Source of the DNA: an uncultured Nocardioidaceae bacterium
Lineage (GTDB): Bacteria; Actinomycetota; Actinomycetes; Propionibacteriales; Nocardioidaceae
Direction of reading: 5' to 3'
Length of the DNA stretch: 50,748 nt
NCBI GenBank assembly: GCA_902805845.1
Contig: CADCUI010000012.1
Location: 1-50,748 of the forward strand
The notes under the pieces were generated by a model. That model was not told where the DNA came from. It saw nothing but the letters and a program-made list of their open reading frames with translations, and made no database searches. Both the position numbers and the translations under genes were made by a program. This document shows, piece by piece, positions 33,473 to 42,245 of the stretch; the stretch's first letter is position 1; each line of letters begins with the position of its first letter.

Positions 33473-33982
33473 ATGCCGTTCTGCACCTCGTGCGGTCACC
33501 GCAACCCGGACGAGGCGCGGTTCTGCTCGCAGTGCGGCACGCGGCTGGTCACGCCCGAGCCGCCGCCGGCAGACCCCACCGCGACGATGTCGTTCCGGGC
33601 TCCCAGCAAGGGCGAGCAGTCCGAGGAGCGGCCGCTCAACGAGGCCGATGCCGCCGCTGTCAACGCCCTGCCGCCAGGCAGCGCGCTGCTGGTCGTGCAG
33701 CGGGGCCCGAGCGCCGGCAGCCGGTTCCTGCTCGACACCGACGTGGTGACGGCCGGTCGGCATCCAGACAGCGAGATCTTCCTCGACGACGTCACCGTCT
33801 CCCGCCGGCACGCGGAGTTCCGCCGCGGGCCGGAGGGCTACCGCGTGAGCGACGTCGGCAGCCTGAACGGCACCTACATCAACCGCGACCGGATCGACGA
33901 GGTGCTGCTCCAGGGCGGCGACGAGGTCCAGATCGGCAAGTTCCGGCTGGTGTACTTCTCCTCCGAGGCCTCAGGTCGATGA
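33473..33982 (+). CDS. garA: FHA-domain regulator GarA with N-terminal zinc ribbon
   Basis: This 169-residue protein corresponds to Rv1827. The FHA domain (about 75-160) has the phospho-binding pattern with GRHPDSEIF, VSRRHAEF and LNGTYIN. In mycobacteria GarA binds and inhibits 2-oxoglutarate-using enzymes unless an N-terminal threonine is phosphorylated. Here residues 1-25 form a zinc ribbon (FCTSCGH, then FCSQCGTRL), and the linker carries PTATMSFRAP, which may replace the mycobacterial phospho-motif. The start at ATG 33473 has AGGAAGG in front. It follows gcvH and precedes the ftsR-type gene. Confidence 0.88.
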   Translation: MPFCTSCGHRNPDEARFCSQCGTRLVTPEPPPADPTATMSFRAPSKGEQSEERPLNEADAAAVNALPPGSALLVVQRGPSAGSRFLLDTDVVTAGRHPDSEIFLDDVTVSRRHAEFRRGPEGYRVSDVGSLNGTYINRDRIDEVLLQGGDEVQIGKFRLVYFSSEASGR

Positions 33983-33995
33983 GCCGGCCGGTGGC

Positions 33996-34727
33996 ATGAC
34001 GGAGACGTCACCGGCGACCGGCCGGATGAACATCGGCGAGGTGCACGCGCGGCTGCGGGAGGACTTTCCCTCGCTCGAGCTGAGCAAGCTCCGCTACTTC
34101 GAGGCGATGGACCTGGTGAGGCCGACTCGGACCCCGGCCGGCTACCGCAAGTACTCCGACGACGATGTCGACCGGCTGCGCTACGCGCTGGTCCTGCAGC
34201 GCGACCACCACCTCCCGCTGAAGGTCATCCGCGAGCACCTCGACGCCCTGGACCGCGGGCTCGAGCCGCCGGCGTTGCCCTCGGGGCCGACCGTGCCCAG
34301 GCTGGCCCTCGCTGCCGACGGCTACCCGCCGGGCACCAGCTTCGCCGCCGACCCGTCCCGGCTGCGGCTGACGAGGCGTGAGCTCCTCGCGGTCGCCGAG
34401 ATCGAGGAGGACCTGCTCGAGGAGCTCGAGGGCTACGGCCTGGTGTCACCTCGCCCGGGCTCGGCCCCCTACGACAACGACGCGATCCTCATCGCGCGCA
34501 CCGTCGCCGAGCTGTCCGACTACGGCATCGGGCCCCGGCACCTGCGCATGTTCAAGACGGCCGCCGACCGCGAGGTCGGGCTGGTCGAGCAGGTGGCCGC
34601 ACCCATCCGCCGGAGCCGCGAGCCGGGAGCCGAGGGACGTGCGGACGAGGTGATGGGCCAGATCGCCGCCCTCTCGGTGCGGCTCCACGCCGTCCTGGTC
34701 AAGGTGGGGCTGCGCGGGCTTCGCTGA
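33996..34727 (+). CDS. ftsR: MerR-family regulator FtsR-like (Rv1828 homologue)
   Basis: This 243-residue transcriptional regulator has an N-terminal MerR helix-turn-helix: IGEVHARLREDFPSLELSKL, YFEAMDLVRPTRTPAGYRKY and RLRYALVLQRDHHLPLKVI. The rest (about 90-243) is the longer C-terminal part found in the actinobacterial Rv1828/FtsR group, with a second winged-helix-like segment (LRLTRRELLAVAEIEEDLLE). In Corynebacterium FtsR activates ftsZ. It starts 13 bp after garA. Coordinates of its own targets cannot be read here. Confidence 0.85.
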   Translation: MTETSPATGRMNIGEVHARLREDFPSLELSKLRYFEAMDLVRPTRTPAGYRKYSDDDVDRLRYALVLQRDHHLPLKVIREHLDALDRGLEPPALPSGPTVPRLALAADGYPPGTSFAADPSRLRLTRRELLAVAEIEEDLLEELEGYGLVSPRPGSAPYDNDAILIARTVAELSDYGIGPRHLRMFKTAADREVGLVEQVAAPIRRSREPGAEGRADEVMGQIAALSVRLHAVLVKVGLRGLR

Positions 34728-34775
34728 CCCTCGCGCCGGTGAGGACGTGCGACTCCGCCGGAGTAGGGTGAAATC

Positions 34776-35252
34776 GTGCGCGAAGTCGATGTGGTCGGTG
34801 TCCGGGTGGAGATGCCGTCGAACCAGCCGATCGTGCTGCTGCGAGAGGTGACCGGCGAGCGCTACCTGCCGATCTGGATCGGTGCGGTGGAGGCGACCGC
34901 GATCGCCTTCGCGCAGCAGGGCGTGGTGCCGCCACGGCCCCTGACCCACGACCTGATGAAGGACCTCATCGGCGCCGCCGGCACCGAGCTCACCGAGGTC
35001 CGGATCACCGAGATGCGCGACGGCGTGTTCTACGCCGTGCTGGTCCTCTCCTCCGGCGCCGAGGTGAGCGCGCGACCGTCGGACTCGATCGCGCTCGCGC
35101 TGCGCACGGGTTCTCGCATCGTGTGCGCCGAGGACGTCCTCGACGAGGCGGGGCTCGAGGTGCCTGAGGAGGAGGAGGACGAGGTCGAGAAGTTCCGCGA
35201 GTTCCTCGACAACGTGTCTCCCGAGGACTTCGAGAACCCCGACCCGGCCTGA
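34776..35252 (+). CDS. Bifunctional nuclease domain protein (Rv1829 homologue)
   Basis: This 158-residue protein of the DUF151/bifunctional nuclease family corresponds to Rv1829. Signature segments are QPIVLLREVTGERYLPIWIG, EATAIAFAQQGVVPPRPLTH and SARPSDSIALALRTG. The C-terminus is highly acidic (EVPEEEEDEVEKF). The GTG at 34776 has no strong ribosome-binding site in front. In plants the family has nuclease activity. Bacterial function is not established. Confidence 0.88.
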   Translation: MREVDVVGVRVEMPSNQPIVLLREVTGERYLPIWIGAVEATAIAFAQQGVVPPRPLTHDLMKDLIGAAGTELTEVRITEMRDGVFYAVLVLSSGAEVSARPSDSIALALRTGSRIVCAEDVLDEAGLEVPEEEEDEVEKFREFLDNVSPEDFENPDPA

Positions 35253-35287
35253 CCCGACCCTCTCGCGGGCAGCGGCGGCGGGACGCT

Positions 35288-35312
35288 CACCTTCAACTAG
35301 AGGTTGAAGGTG
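35288..35312 (+). promoter_or_regulatory. Perfect 10-bp inverted repeat, likely MerR operator
   Basis: CACCTTCAAC (35288-35297) and GTTGAAGGTG (35303-35312) flank five bases. A second repeat CGACAC/GTGTCG follows at once (35313-35329). Both lie in the 211-bp gap upstream of the second MerR gene. The 25-bp symmetric shape resembles SoxR-type MerR sites, suggesting autoregulation. Confidence 0.6.
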
Positions 35313-35463
35313 CGACACGCGCAGTGTCGGGTGGGTGAGGTCTTTGACGACCCGGCCGCCCGGGCTTACGGTGAACTGTCTCCGTTGTAGTTCCACCGTT
35401 GTGCTGAGTCGCGACGGGTTTCCCCGGGACTGCACAGGTGCGGAGCGACAGGTGGAGGTCACG

Positions 35464-36063
35464 GTGGTCAAGGGAGAGAACGCGGACCCGGGCGCAGGCG
35501 ACCCAGCAGCGGCGCTCGAGGCGGAGGCAGCGGCAGGAGAGCAGGGGCTGCTCTTCAGCGACGACGTCTCCCCGCTGCCCTCGGACGTCGGTTACCGCGG
35601 GCCGACCGCCTGCAGCGCCGCCGGCATCACCTACCGGCAGCTCGACTACTGGGCACGCACAGGACTTGTCGAGCCCACAGTCCGCGGTGCCACGGGCTCG
35701 GGCACGCAGCGGCTCTACTCCTTCCGTGACATCTTGCTGCTCAAGGTCATCAAGCGCCTGCTCGACGCCGGCATCTCGCTCCAGCAGATCCGCACCGCGG
35801 TGCAGCACCTCCGCGACCGCGGCACCGACGACCTGACCCGCGTCACGCTCATGAGCGACGGCGCGAGCGTCTACGAGTGCACCTCCAACGACGAGGTCAT
35901 CGACCTGCTGCAGGGAGGCCAGGGAGTGTTCGGCATCGCCATCGGGGGTGTTTGGCGCGAGATCGAGGGATCCCTTTCCGACCTGCCGAGCGAGAAGGCC
36001 GGGCATGCGGGCAGCGACGCAGACGAGCTCGCCGCCCGCCGCCGGGCCAGGATGACGGGCTGA
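35464..36063 (+). CDS. MerR-family regulator (Rv1830 homologue)
   Basis: This 199-residue regulator corresponds to Rv1830 (named resR or mcdR in mycobacteria, where it affects cell division and antibiotic recovery). The MerR domain is clear: YRGPTACSAAGITYRQLDYW, GLVEPTVRGATGSGTQRLYS and RDILLLKVIKRLLDAGISLQ. A preceding 40 residues are acidic and disordered. I chose GTG 35464, which has TGGAGGTC in front; the reading frame extends upstream through non-coding-looking sequence. The C-terminus continues with ASVYECTSNDEVIDLLQGGQ, as in the mycobacterial protein. Confidence 0.85.
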   Translation: MVKGENADPGAGDPAAALEAEAAAGEQGLLFSDDVSPLPSDVGYRGPTACSAAGITYRQLDYWARTGLVEPTVRGATGSGTQRLYSFRDILLLKVIKRLLDAGISLQQIRTAVQHLRDRGTDDLTRVTLMSDGASVYECTSNDEVIDLLQGGQGVFGIAIGGVWREIEGSLSDLPSEKAGHAGSDADELAARRRARMTG

Positions 36064-36154
36064 GGACCCCGCTGAGAGCCCCTCGCTGACCCTCGCTGAC
36101 CCTTCGGGCGGAGGGTCCGTTCAAGGGCGGCTGGTAAACTGAGCGAGCCGATGA

Positions 36155-36270
36155 CATGCGCGGGAGAGCCCGTCGCCGGAGGTCACCTCCGGCCGCCGGG
36201 CGCCGACGGGGCAACTCCTCCTCAGAACCTCTCAGGCACCAGGACCGCGCAGCCGAGGCGACTCTGAAGG
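36155..36270 (+). promoter_or_regulatory. Glycine riboswitch (single aptamer) upstream of gcvP
   Basis: The conserved glycine aptamer is readable: GCGGGAGAG opens it, followed by a GC-rich hairpin (CGCCGGAGGTCACCTCCGG), then GGGCGCCGACGGGGCAACTCC. Next come the CTCAG/CTCTCAGGCA elements and the closing ACTCTG. Only one aptamer is seen, though many glycine riboswitches are tandem. A -10-like TAAACT lies about 15 bp upstream (36135-36140). The remaining 60 bp before the gcvP GTG form the expression platform. Glycine binding should turn on gcvP, as in known glycine-cleavage riboswitches. Confidence 0.92.
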
Positions 36271-36329
36271 GTTTCCACCACCCGACAGAGGGGGAGGCGA
36301 CCAGCCAAGACACCTCGTTGGGAGCCTCA

Positions 36330-39224
36330 GTGACTGACTCGTCCCGTCCGACGCCCGAAATCGTCGCCGCAGCCCGCAGCTTCGCCGACCGGCACATCGG
36401 CCCCGACCAGGCGCAGCAGATCTCGATGCTGAAGAGCCTCGGGTTCGACTCGCTCGAGCAGCTCATGGCCGCCGCGGTGCCGAAGGCGATCCGCGCCGCC
36501 GCCGAGCTCGACCTGCCGGCCGCCGTCTCGGAGGACGAGGCGGCAGCCGAGCTCCGCGCGCTCGCCGGCAGCAACACGCTGCGCGAGCCGATGATCGGGC
36601 TGGGCTATGCAGGCACCATCACCCCGGCGGTGATCAGGCGCAACGTGTTGGAGAGCCCTGCCTGGTACACCGCCTACACGCCGTACCAGCCGGAGATCTC
36701 GCAGGGACGGCTGGAGGCGCTGATCAACTTCCAGACCGTCGTCGGGGACCTCACCGGGCTCCCGACCGCGAACGCCTCCCTGCTGGACGAGGCGACGGCC
36801 GCGGCCGAGGCGATGACGCTGGTCCGTCGCGCCAACCGGTCGCCCGCGGGCGCCTTCGTGGTCGACGCCGACGCGCTGCCGCAGACGATCGCTGTCGTGC
36901 GCACCCGGGCCCAGGCGATGAACATCCCCGTGGTGGTGGCCGACCTCGACGACGGGCTCCCCGACGGGGACGTGGCCGCCGTCCTGGTGCAGTACCCGGG
37001 CGCCTCGGGCCGGCTCCGCGACCCGCGGCCGATCATCGAGGCCGCCCACGAGCGCGACGCCCTCGTCGTGATGGCCGCAGACCTGCTCGGGCTGGCACTG
37101 CTGGAGTCGCCCGGGGCCATGGGCGCCGACATCGCCGTCGGCAGCACCCAGAGGTTCGGGGTGCCGCTGTTCTACGGCGGCCCGCACGCCGGGTACATCG
37201 CGGTCCGGTCAGGCCTGGAGCGGCACCTGCCGGGACGGCTCGTCGGCGTGTCGATCGACGCGGAGGGCCGCCCGGCGTACCGGCTCGCGCTGCAGACCCG
37301 GGAGCAGCACATCCGACGCGACAAGGCGACCTCCAACATCTGCACCGCGCAGGTGCTGCTCGCGGTGACCGCGGCGATGTACGCCGTCTACCACGGGCCG
37401 GACGGCATCCGGCAGATCGCGCTGTCCACGCACGCGAAGGCCGGCCGGCTGGCCGATGCCCTGCGCGCCGCGGGTGCCGAGGTGCTGACCGAGGCGTTCT
37501 TCGACGGATTCACCGTCCGGGTCCCGGGCCGCGCCGAGGACGTGGTGGCCGCCGCCCACCGCGAGGGCGTGCTGGTGCGCCAGGTCGACGCCGACCACGT
37601 CGGGGTGGCCACCTCGGAGACCACCCGCGAGGAGCACCTCGCCGCGGTCCTGCGCGCCTTCGGTGGCGGGGAGCTGCCGAGCGGCGACGCCGAGTCGGTC
37701 GACCAGGCGCTGCCGGCCGAGCTGCGGAGGACGACCGACTACCTGACGCACGAGGTCTTCTCCCGCTACCGCTCCGAGACCGCGATGCTGCGCTACCTGA
37801 CCCGGCTCTCGGGCCGCGACTACGCGCTGGACCGCGGGATGATCCCGCTGGGCTCGTGCACCATGAAGCTCAACGCGACCACCGAGATGGAGCCGATCGG
37901 GCTGCCCGGGTTCGCCGACCTGCACCCGTTCGCTCCCGCCGGGGACGCGAAGGGCTACGAGGCGCTCGTCGAGCAGCTCGAGTCGTGGCTGGCGGAGGTG
38001 ACCGGCTACGACTCCGTGTCGATCCAGCCCAACGCCGGGTCGCAGGGTGAGCTGGCCGGGCTGCTCGCGATCCGCGCCTACCACCGCGCCAACGGCGACG
38101 AGGGCCGTGACGTCTGCCTGATCCCCTCCTCCGCCCACGGCACCAACGCGGCGTCCGCGGTGATGGCCGGGATGCGGGTCGTGGTCGTGAAGGCGGATCC
38201 CGACGGCTCGGTGGACCTCGCGGACCTGCGGGCCAGGTGCGAGGAGCACGCCGACGACCTCGCCGCGATCATGGTCACCTACCCGTCCACCCACGGCGCC
38301 TACGAGGACACCATCACCGAGCTGTGCGAGACGGTGCACGCGCACGGCGGGCAGGTGTACGTCGACGGCGCCAACCTCAACGCGCTGCTGGGCTTCGCCA
38401 AGCCCGGGGAGTTCGGTGGCGACGTGTCGCACCTCAACCTGCACAAGACGTTCTGCATCCCGCACGGCGGGGGTGGCCCGGGGGTCGGGCCGGTCGCGGT
38501 GCGGGCGCACCTGGCGCCGTACCTGCCCTCGCACCCCGGACATCCCGACGCCGATCGCCGGGACGGGATCGGCCCGGTGAGTGCAGCGCCGTACGGCTCG
38601 GCGGGAATCCTGCCGATCTCCTGGGCCTACGTCCGGATGATGGGGGCCGAGGGGCTGACCCGGGCGACCGCCGTGGCGGTCCTCAACGCCAACTACGTCG
38701 CGTCCCGGCTCGCCGAGCACTACCCGGTGCTCTACACCGGCCACGGTGGCCTCGTGGCGCACGAGTGCATCCTCGACCTGCGTGCGATCACAAAGGCCAC
38801 CGGCGTCACCGTGGACGATGTCGCGAAGCGGCTCGTCGACTACGGCTTCCACGCTCCGACCGTCAGCTTCCCGGTGGCCGGCACCATGATGGTGGAGCCG
38901 ACCGAGTCCGAGGACCTCACCGAGCTCGACCGGTTCGTCGACGCGATGATCGCGATCCGGGGAGAGATCGGGCGCGTGGAGGCGGGGGAGTGGCCGGCGG
39001 AGGAGTCACCCCTGCGGCACGCCCCGCACACCGCGGCGGTGCTGGCCGCCGACACGTGGGAACGGCCCTACCCGCGCGGGACCGGCGTCTTCCCCGGCGG
39101 TGTCGACCCGGACAAGTACTGGCCGCCGGTGGCCCGGATCGACCAGGCCTACGGTGACCGCAACCTCGTGTGTGCCTGCCCGCCACTGGAGGCCGTCGCC
39201 GAGCCCCCGACGATCCAGACCTGA
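36330..39224 (+). CDS. gcvP: Glycine dehydrogenase (decarboxylating), P protein
   Basis: This is the pyridoxal-phosphate P protein of the glycine cleavage system, 964 residues in one chain, normal for actinobacteria. It decarboxylates glycine and passes the aminomethyl group to GcvH. The N-terminus has [20 protein letters not shown]. The PLP lysine is K706 in [18 protein letters not shown], and the fold marker [13 protein letters not shown] is visible. I chose GTG 36330; the frame stays open through the riboswitch to 36156, but that extension is leader RNA. The order matches Rv1832 (gcvB), with Rv1831 missing. Confidence 0.96.
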   Translation: MTDSSRPTPEIVAAARSFADRHIGPDQAQQISMLKSLGFDSLEQLMAAAVPKAIRAAAELDLPAAVSEDEAAAELRALAGSNTLREPMIGLGYAGTITPAVIRRNVLESPAWYTAYTPYQPEISQGRLEALINFQTVVGDLTGLPTANASLLDEATAAAEAMTLVRRANRSPAGAFVVDADALPQTIAVVRTRAQAMNIPVVVADLDDGLPDGDVAAVLVQYPGASGRLRDPRPIIEAAHERDALVVMAADLLGLALLESPGAMGADIAVGSTQRFGVPLFYGGPHAGYIAVRSGLERHLPGRLVGVSIDAEGRPAYRLALQTREQHIRRDKATSNICTAQVLLAVTAAMYAVYHGPDGIRQIALSTHAKAGRLADALRAAGAEVLTEAFFDGFTVRVPGRAEDVVAAAHREGVLVRQVDADHVGVATSETTREEHLAAVLRAFGGGELPSGDAESVDQALPAELRRTTDYLTHEVFSRYRSETAMLRYLTRLSGRDYALDRGMIPLGSCTMKLNATTEMEPIGLPGFADLHPFAPAGDAKGYEALVEQLESWLAEVTGYDSVSIQPNAGSQGELAGLLAIRAYHRANGDEGRDVCLIPSSAHGTNAASAVMAGMRVVVVKADPDGSVDLADLRARCEEHADDLAAIMVTYPSTHGAYEDTITELCETVHAHGGQVYVDGANLNALLGFAKPGEFGGDVSHLNLHKTFCIPHGGGGPGVGPVAVRAHLAPYLPSHPGHPDADRRDGIGPVSAAPYGSAGILPISWAYVRMMGAEGLTRATAVAVLNANYVASRLAEHYPVLYTGHGGLVAHECILDLRAITKATGVTVDDVAKRLVDYGFHAPTVSFPVAGTMMVEPTESEDLTELDRFVDAMIAIRGEIGRVEAGEWPAEESPLRHAPHTAAVLAADTWERPYPRGTGVFPGGVDPDKYWPPVARIDQAYGDRNLVCACPPLEAVAEPPTIQT

Positions 39225-39233
39225 CCCCCCGCC

Positions 39234-39380
39234 GAGTCGGCGTGAATGCACGCCTGAACCCGGCCGAGTCGGCGCTTGTGCACGCCTCGAGCCGGTCGAG
39301 TCGGCGCTTGTGCACGCCTGAACCCGGCCGAGTCGGCGCTTGTGCACGCCTCGAGCCGGTCGAGTCGGCGCTTGTGCACG
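39234..39380 (+). repeat. 32-bp tandem repeat, five copies
   Basis: Five units repeat with an exact 32-base period, with GAGTCGGCG at 39234, 39266, 39298, 39330 and 39362. The shared core is GAGTCGGCGCTTGTGCACGC; the first copy differs inside it (GTGAATGCAC). Units alternate TGAACCCGGCC and CGAGCCGGTC linkers, giving a 64-base super-period, and the last unit is truncated. It fills the gap between gcvP's stop and the next start at 39401. No coding role is expected. Confidence 0.9.
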
Positions 39381-39400
39381 GGGCAGGTCAGGATGTCGTC

Positions 39401-40750
39401 ATGACCATGGTGACCGACCTGACCGCGCGTCGGCTCGAGGCGCTGCTGGCGAACGAACAGCGCACCGGACGGCTGCCCTCCGTGGTCGCTGCCATCACCC
39501 GCGACGGGTCGCTGGCGTGGCGAGGGACCCGTGGAACGGCAAGCGGCTCGGCCGACAGCCGGACGGCCGACCTGCAGTACCGCATCGGGTCGATCACCAA
39601 GACCATGACGGCGGTTCTGGTGATGCAGCTGCGCGACGCCGGCCGCCTGCGGCTCAACGACCCCCTGACGGCGTACCTGCCGGAGCTGGGAGGACCGGAG
39701 GTCACCCTGCGTTCGTTGCTGTCCCACAGCTCCGGACTGCCGGCCGAGCCGGCAGGGGAGTGGTGGGAGCGGGTGGAGGGCGGGTCGTTCGCCGAGCTCG
39801 TCGCGCACGGGCTGACCGCGCCTCCGTTCGAGCCCGGCGCCACCTTCCACTACAGCAACGTGGCCTACGCACTGCTGGGCGAGGTCGTCGCCAGGGTCCA
39901 GGGCCGACCCTGGTGGCAATCCCTGTCCGAGCGGGTGCTGCAGCCGCTGGGGATGCTGCGCACCAGCTATGACCCGTTCGACCCTCACGCCCAGGGCTAC
40001 TCGGTCGCGCCGTACTCGCCGCTGCTCAGCGAGGAGCCGGCGACCGACACCGGGGCGATGGCGCCCGCCGGCCAGGTGTGGAGCACCGTGCTCGATCTGG
40101 CCACGTACGCCGACTTCCTCATCACCGGACACCGCGACGTGCTCTCCGCCGAGACGCTGACCGAGATGGCGACGCCGCAGTCCGGGAGCTCCCGCGAGGG
40201 GCTGGCCACCGGTCATGGGCTGGGGCTACGGCTGCTGCCCGGTGGGTCGGGGACGCTCCTGGGTCACACCGGGTCCATGCCTGGCTTCCTCGCCGGGTTG
40301 TTCGTCGATCGGCCCAGGCGAGCGGGCGCGGTGGTCCTCGCCAACGCCACGACGGGCCTGAGCGCCGACGGGCTGCCGCGCAGCCTGCTCGAGGGGCTCG
40401 ACAGGTGGGAGCCGGACCTCGGGGCGCCGTGGATGCCTGTCGAGTCGGTGCCTGAGCAGGTCTCCGAGCTGCTCGGCGTCTGGCACTGGGGCAACACCGC
40501 CCGACTTCTCAGCTGGGACGGGTCGCGCCTGCTGATGCAGCCGCTGACCGGAGATCGAGAGGAGAGCTTCCGGCTCGGGCCCGACGGGTTCGTCGGCAGC
40601 GGCGGCTACCACCACGGGGAGCTGTTGGAGGTCGTCCGCCGCCCCGACGGCGGCGTCAGCCACCTCGTCTGCTCGACGTTCGTCCTCACGCGGGTCCCCT
40701 ACGACCCGGGCGCTCCGATCCCGGGTGGCCCGCCACCGACCCGCCCGTGA
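39401..40750 (+). CDS. Serine hydrolase of the beta-lactamase class C fold
   Basis: This 449-residue protein has the S64-I-T-K67 nucleophile motif in RIGSITKTMTAV and a YSN motif in TFHYSNVAYALLGE. The third motif is LLGHTGSMPGF, HTG replacing KTG. A C-terminal beta-domain follows (LLGVWHWGNTARLLSW). No signal peptide is seen, so a cytoplasmic esterase or D-amino-acid-type peptidase is more likely than a resistance enzyme. The ATG at 39401 directly follows the 32-bp tandem repeat. The gene converges with the TldE gene. Confidence 0.85.
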   Translation: MTMVTDLTARRLEALLANEQRTGRLPSVVAAITRDGSLAWRGTRGTASGSADSRTADLQYRIGSITKTMTAVLVMQLRDAGRLRLNDPLTAYLPELGGPEVTLRSLLSHSSGLPAEPAGEWWERVEGGSFAELVAHGLTAPPFEPGATFHYSNVAYALLGEVVARVQGRPWWQSLSERVLQPLGMLRTSYDPFDPHAQGYSVAPYSPLLSEEPATDTGAMAPAGQVWSTVLDLATYADFLITGHRDVLSAETLTEMATPQSGSSREGLATGHGLGLRLLPGGSGTLLGHTGSMPGFLAGLFVDRPRRAGAVVLANATTGLSADGLPRSLLEGLDRWEPDLGAPWMPVESVPEQVSELLGVWHWGNTARLLSWDGSRLLMQPLTGDREESFRLGPDGFVGSGGYHHGELLEVVRRPDGGVSHLVCSTFVLTRVPYDPGAPIPGGPPPTRP

Positions 40751-40758
40751 TGTCTGGT

Positions 40759-40836
40759 CGACCCGCCCCTCATGTCTGGTCGACCCGCCCCTCATGCGGG
40801 ACAGACAGGCTCGGCCCCTGCATCGAGGGCGGGTCG
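40759..40836. repeat. 22-bp repeats forming a hairpin between convergent genes
   Basis: Two inverted units (40759-40780 and 40781-40802; CGACCCGCCCCTCATGTCTG) are followed by a direct copy of the core (GAGGGCGGGTCG, 40825-40836). The second unit and the last copy can pair over about 12 bp with one bulged base. The hairpin lies between the ends of two convergent genes and could stop transcription from either side, although no T-run follows. The unit is the same family as at 15697. Confidence 0.75.
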
Positions 40837-40839
40837 GCC

Positions 40840-42228
40840 TTACTGGGCCTGGCTCACCGTGGACATGTTGAAGTCGGGCACCCGTAGCGCGGGCGTCGCC
40901 GTACGCGGGAAGTAGTCGCCCCACTCCCGGGAGAACGAGGGCGCCGTCGCGGACGCATGCGTGAACCGGTCGAGCAGCTCGATGGGGCTCTCGTTGAACC
41001 GGAAGTTGTTCACACCTGCGGTGATCTCGCCGTTCTCCACCAGGTAGACGCCGTCACGCGTGAGCCCGGTCAGGAGGAGCGTCTGCGGGTCGACCTCGCG
41101 GATGTACCACAGGCAGGTCACCAGCAGGCCACGCTCGACGCCCGAGACGAGCTCCTCCAGACTGCCCTCGGCGCCGTCGACCTCGACGACCAGGTTGTCC
41201 ACCTGCGGGGTCACCGGCTGCCCGGTGAGCGTGGCCGTCTCCCGCGTCTGCACCAGCGCCTCGAGCCGGCCCTCACGGACCCAGTGGGTCCGAGCCAGCT
41301 CCAGGCCGTTGTCGAAGACGCTCGCAGTCTCGCCGCTGGCCGACGTTGCGAGGAAGGGGATGGCCCGCAGCGCGTCGTACGCCGGGTCGCTGTAGACGTG
41401 GACGGCGCGGCTCGACAGCCGGTCGCCGATCCGGGTGCCTCCACCGGGCCGTGAGAAGACCGACTGGCCGTCCTGCGCGGTGCGCGCGGAGGCGACCCAG
41501 TAGGCGTAGATCATCAGGTCGGCCACCGCGGTGGGGGGGAGGACGGTGTCGTAACGGCCGGCCGCCAGGTCGACGGTGCGCTGCGACCAGCCGAGTCGCC
41601 GCTCCAGCTCGGCGTCGAAGCCGGCCACGTCCACGTCACGAAAGTCGCGGGTTGCGCCGCCGACCCAGGCGCTGGAGGCGAGGTCGGCGGTCTTGCCTGT
41701 GCACCCCCAGTGGCCGGTGGGTTGGGTGTGCCGCAGACGCAGGCCGGTGGTGGATCCGAGGTACGTCGTGGTGACGTCATGGTCGACGAACCCGTAGAGG
41801 ATCCGCCCGCCCGACTCCGCACGGTCGAAGGCCTCGCCCAGTGCGGGGGCAACCTCGGCGTACACCTCGATCGAGGTCTCCTCCGGAGGCTGGTCCCAGT
41901 GCGGGGACACAGCCCCGGCCACCAGCTCAGCGGCGTCGTCAGCGGGTCGGCTGCTCGCCGCGGCGGCATCGGCCGACTCGACGAGGCGTCGGAGCTGGTC
42001 GAGGGTGGCCACCGTCCCGCTCACCGCGCCGGCGGCGGTGCCGCCGTCCTTGTCCACAAAGGCAACCACGCTGAGGGTCACCCGCTGCATGACGCCGTTG
42101 GTGGTCAGGGTGTTGTTGGCCCACCGGAGGTTGGCGCTGGTCTCGGCGCGGACGATCGCGATGCACCGGTCGCTCCGCGAGGCCTCGAGGGCGCGCTCGA
42201 CGAGCTCCTGGGGGAGGGGAGTGGTCAT
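40840..42228 (-). CDS. tldE: TldE/PmbA-type metalloprotease partner protein
   Basis: This 462-residue protein of the TldD/PmbA family lacks the HExxxH zinc motif found in its neighbour, so it is the non-catalytic TldE partner. Typical segments are AETSANLRWANNTLTTNGV and VVEVDGAEGSLEELVSGVER. I chose ATG 42228; upstream in-frame codons reach into the tldD end. It follows tldD by 17 bp. In E. coli TldD and TldE form a heterodimer that degrades unfolded peptides and matures some peptide products. Confidence 0.88.
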   Translation of the reverse strand: MTTPLPQELVERALEASRSDRCIAIVRAETSANLRWANNTLTTNGVMQRVTLSVVAFVDKDGGTAAGAVSGTVATLDQLRRLVESADAAAASSRPADDAAELVAGAVSPHWDQPPEETSIEVYAEVAPALGEAFDRAESGGRILYGFVDHDVTTTYLGSTTGLRLRHTQPTGHWGCTGKTADLASSAWVGGATRDFRDVDVAGFDAELERRLGWSQRTVDLAAGRYDTVLPPTAVADLMIYAYWVASARTAQDGQSVFSRPGGGTRIGDRLSSRAVHVYSDPAYDALRAIPFLATSASGETASVFDNGLELARTHWVREGRLEALVQTRETATLTGQPVTPQVDNLVVEVDGAEGSLEELVSGVERGLLVTCLWYIREVDPQTLLLTGLTRDGVYLVENGEITAGVNNFRFNESPIELLDRFTHASATAPSFSREWGDYFPRTATPALRVPDFNMSTVSQAQ

Positions 42229-42245
42229 CTGGGTCGCCTTCCGCG

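Noticed and set aside
36156-36329. N-terminal extension of GcvP through the riboswitch
   Set aside because: The sequence is an RNA aptamer; GTG 36330 gives a normal-length P protein.
36270-36330. A second glycine aptamer
   Set aside because: The sequence after the first aptamer lacks the conserved GGGAGAG-type opening and core bases.
37209-38852. A 547-residue minus-strand frame over gcvP
   Set aside because: Antisense shadow with no motif; gcvP is certain on the plus strand.
39234-39380. CRISPR array
   Set aside because: Units are contiguous with a fixed 32-base period and no unique spacers; no cas genes nearby.
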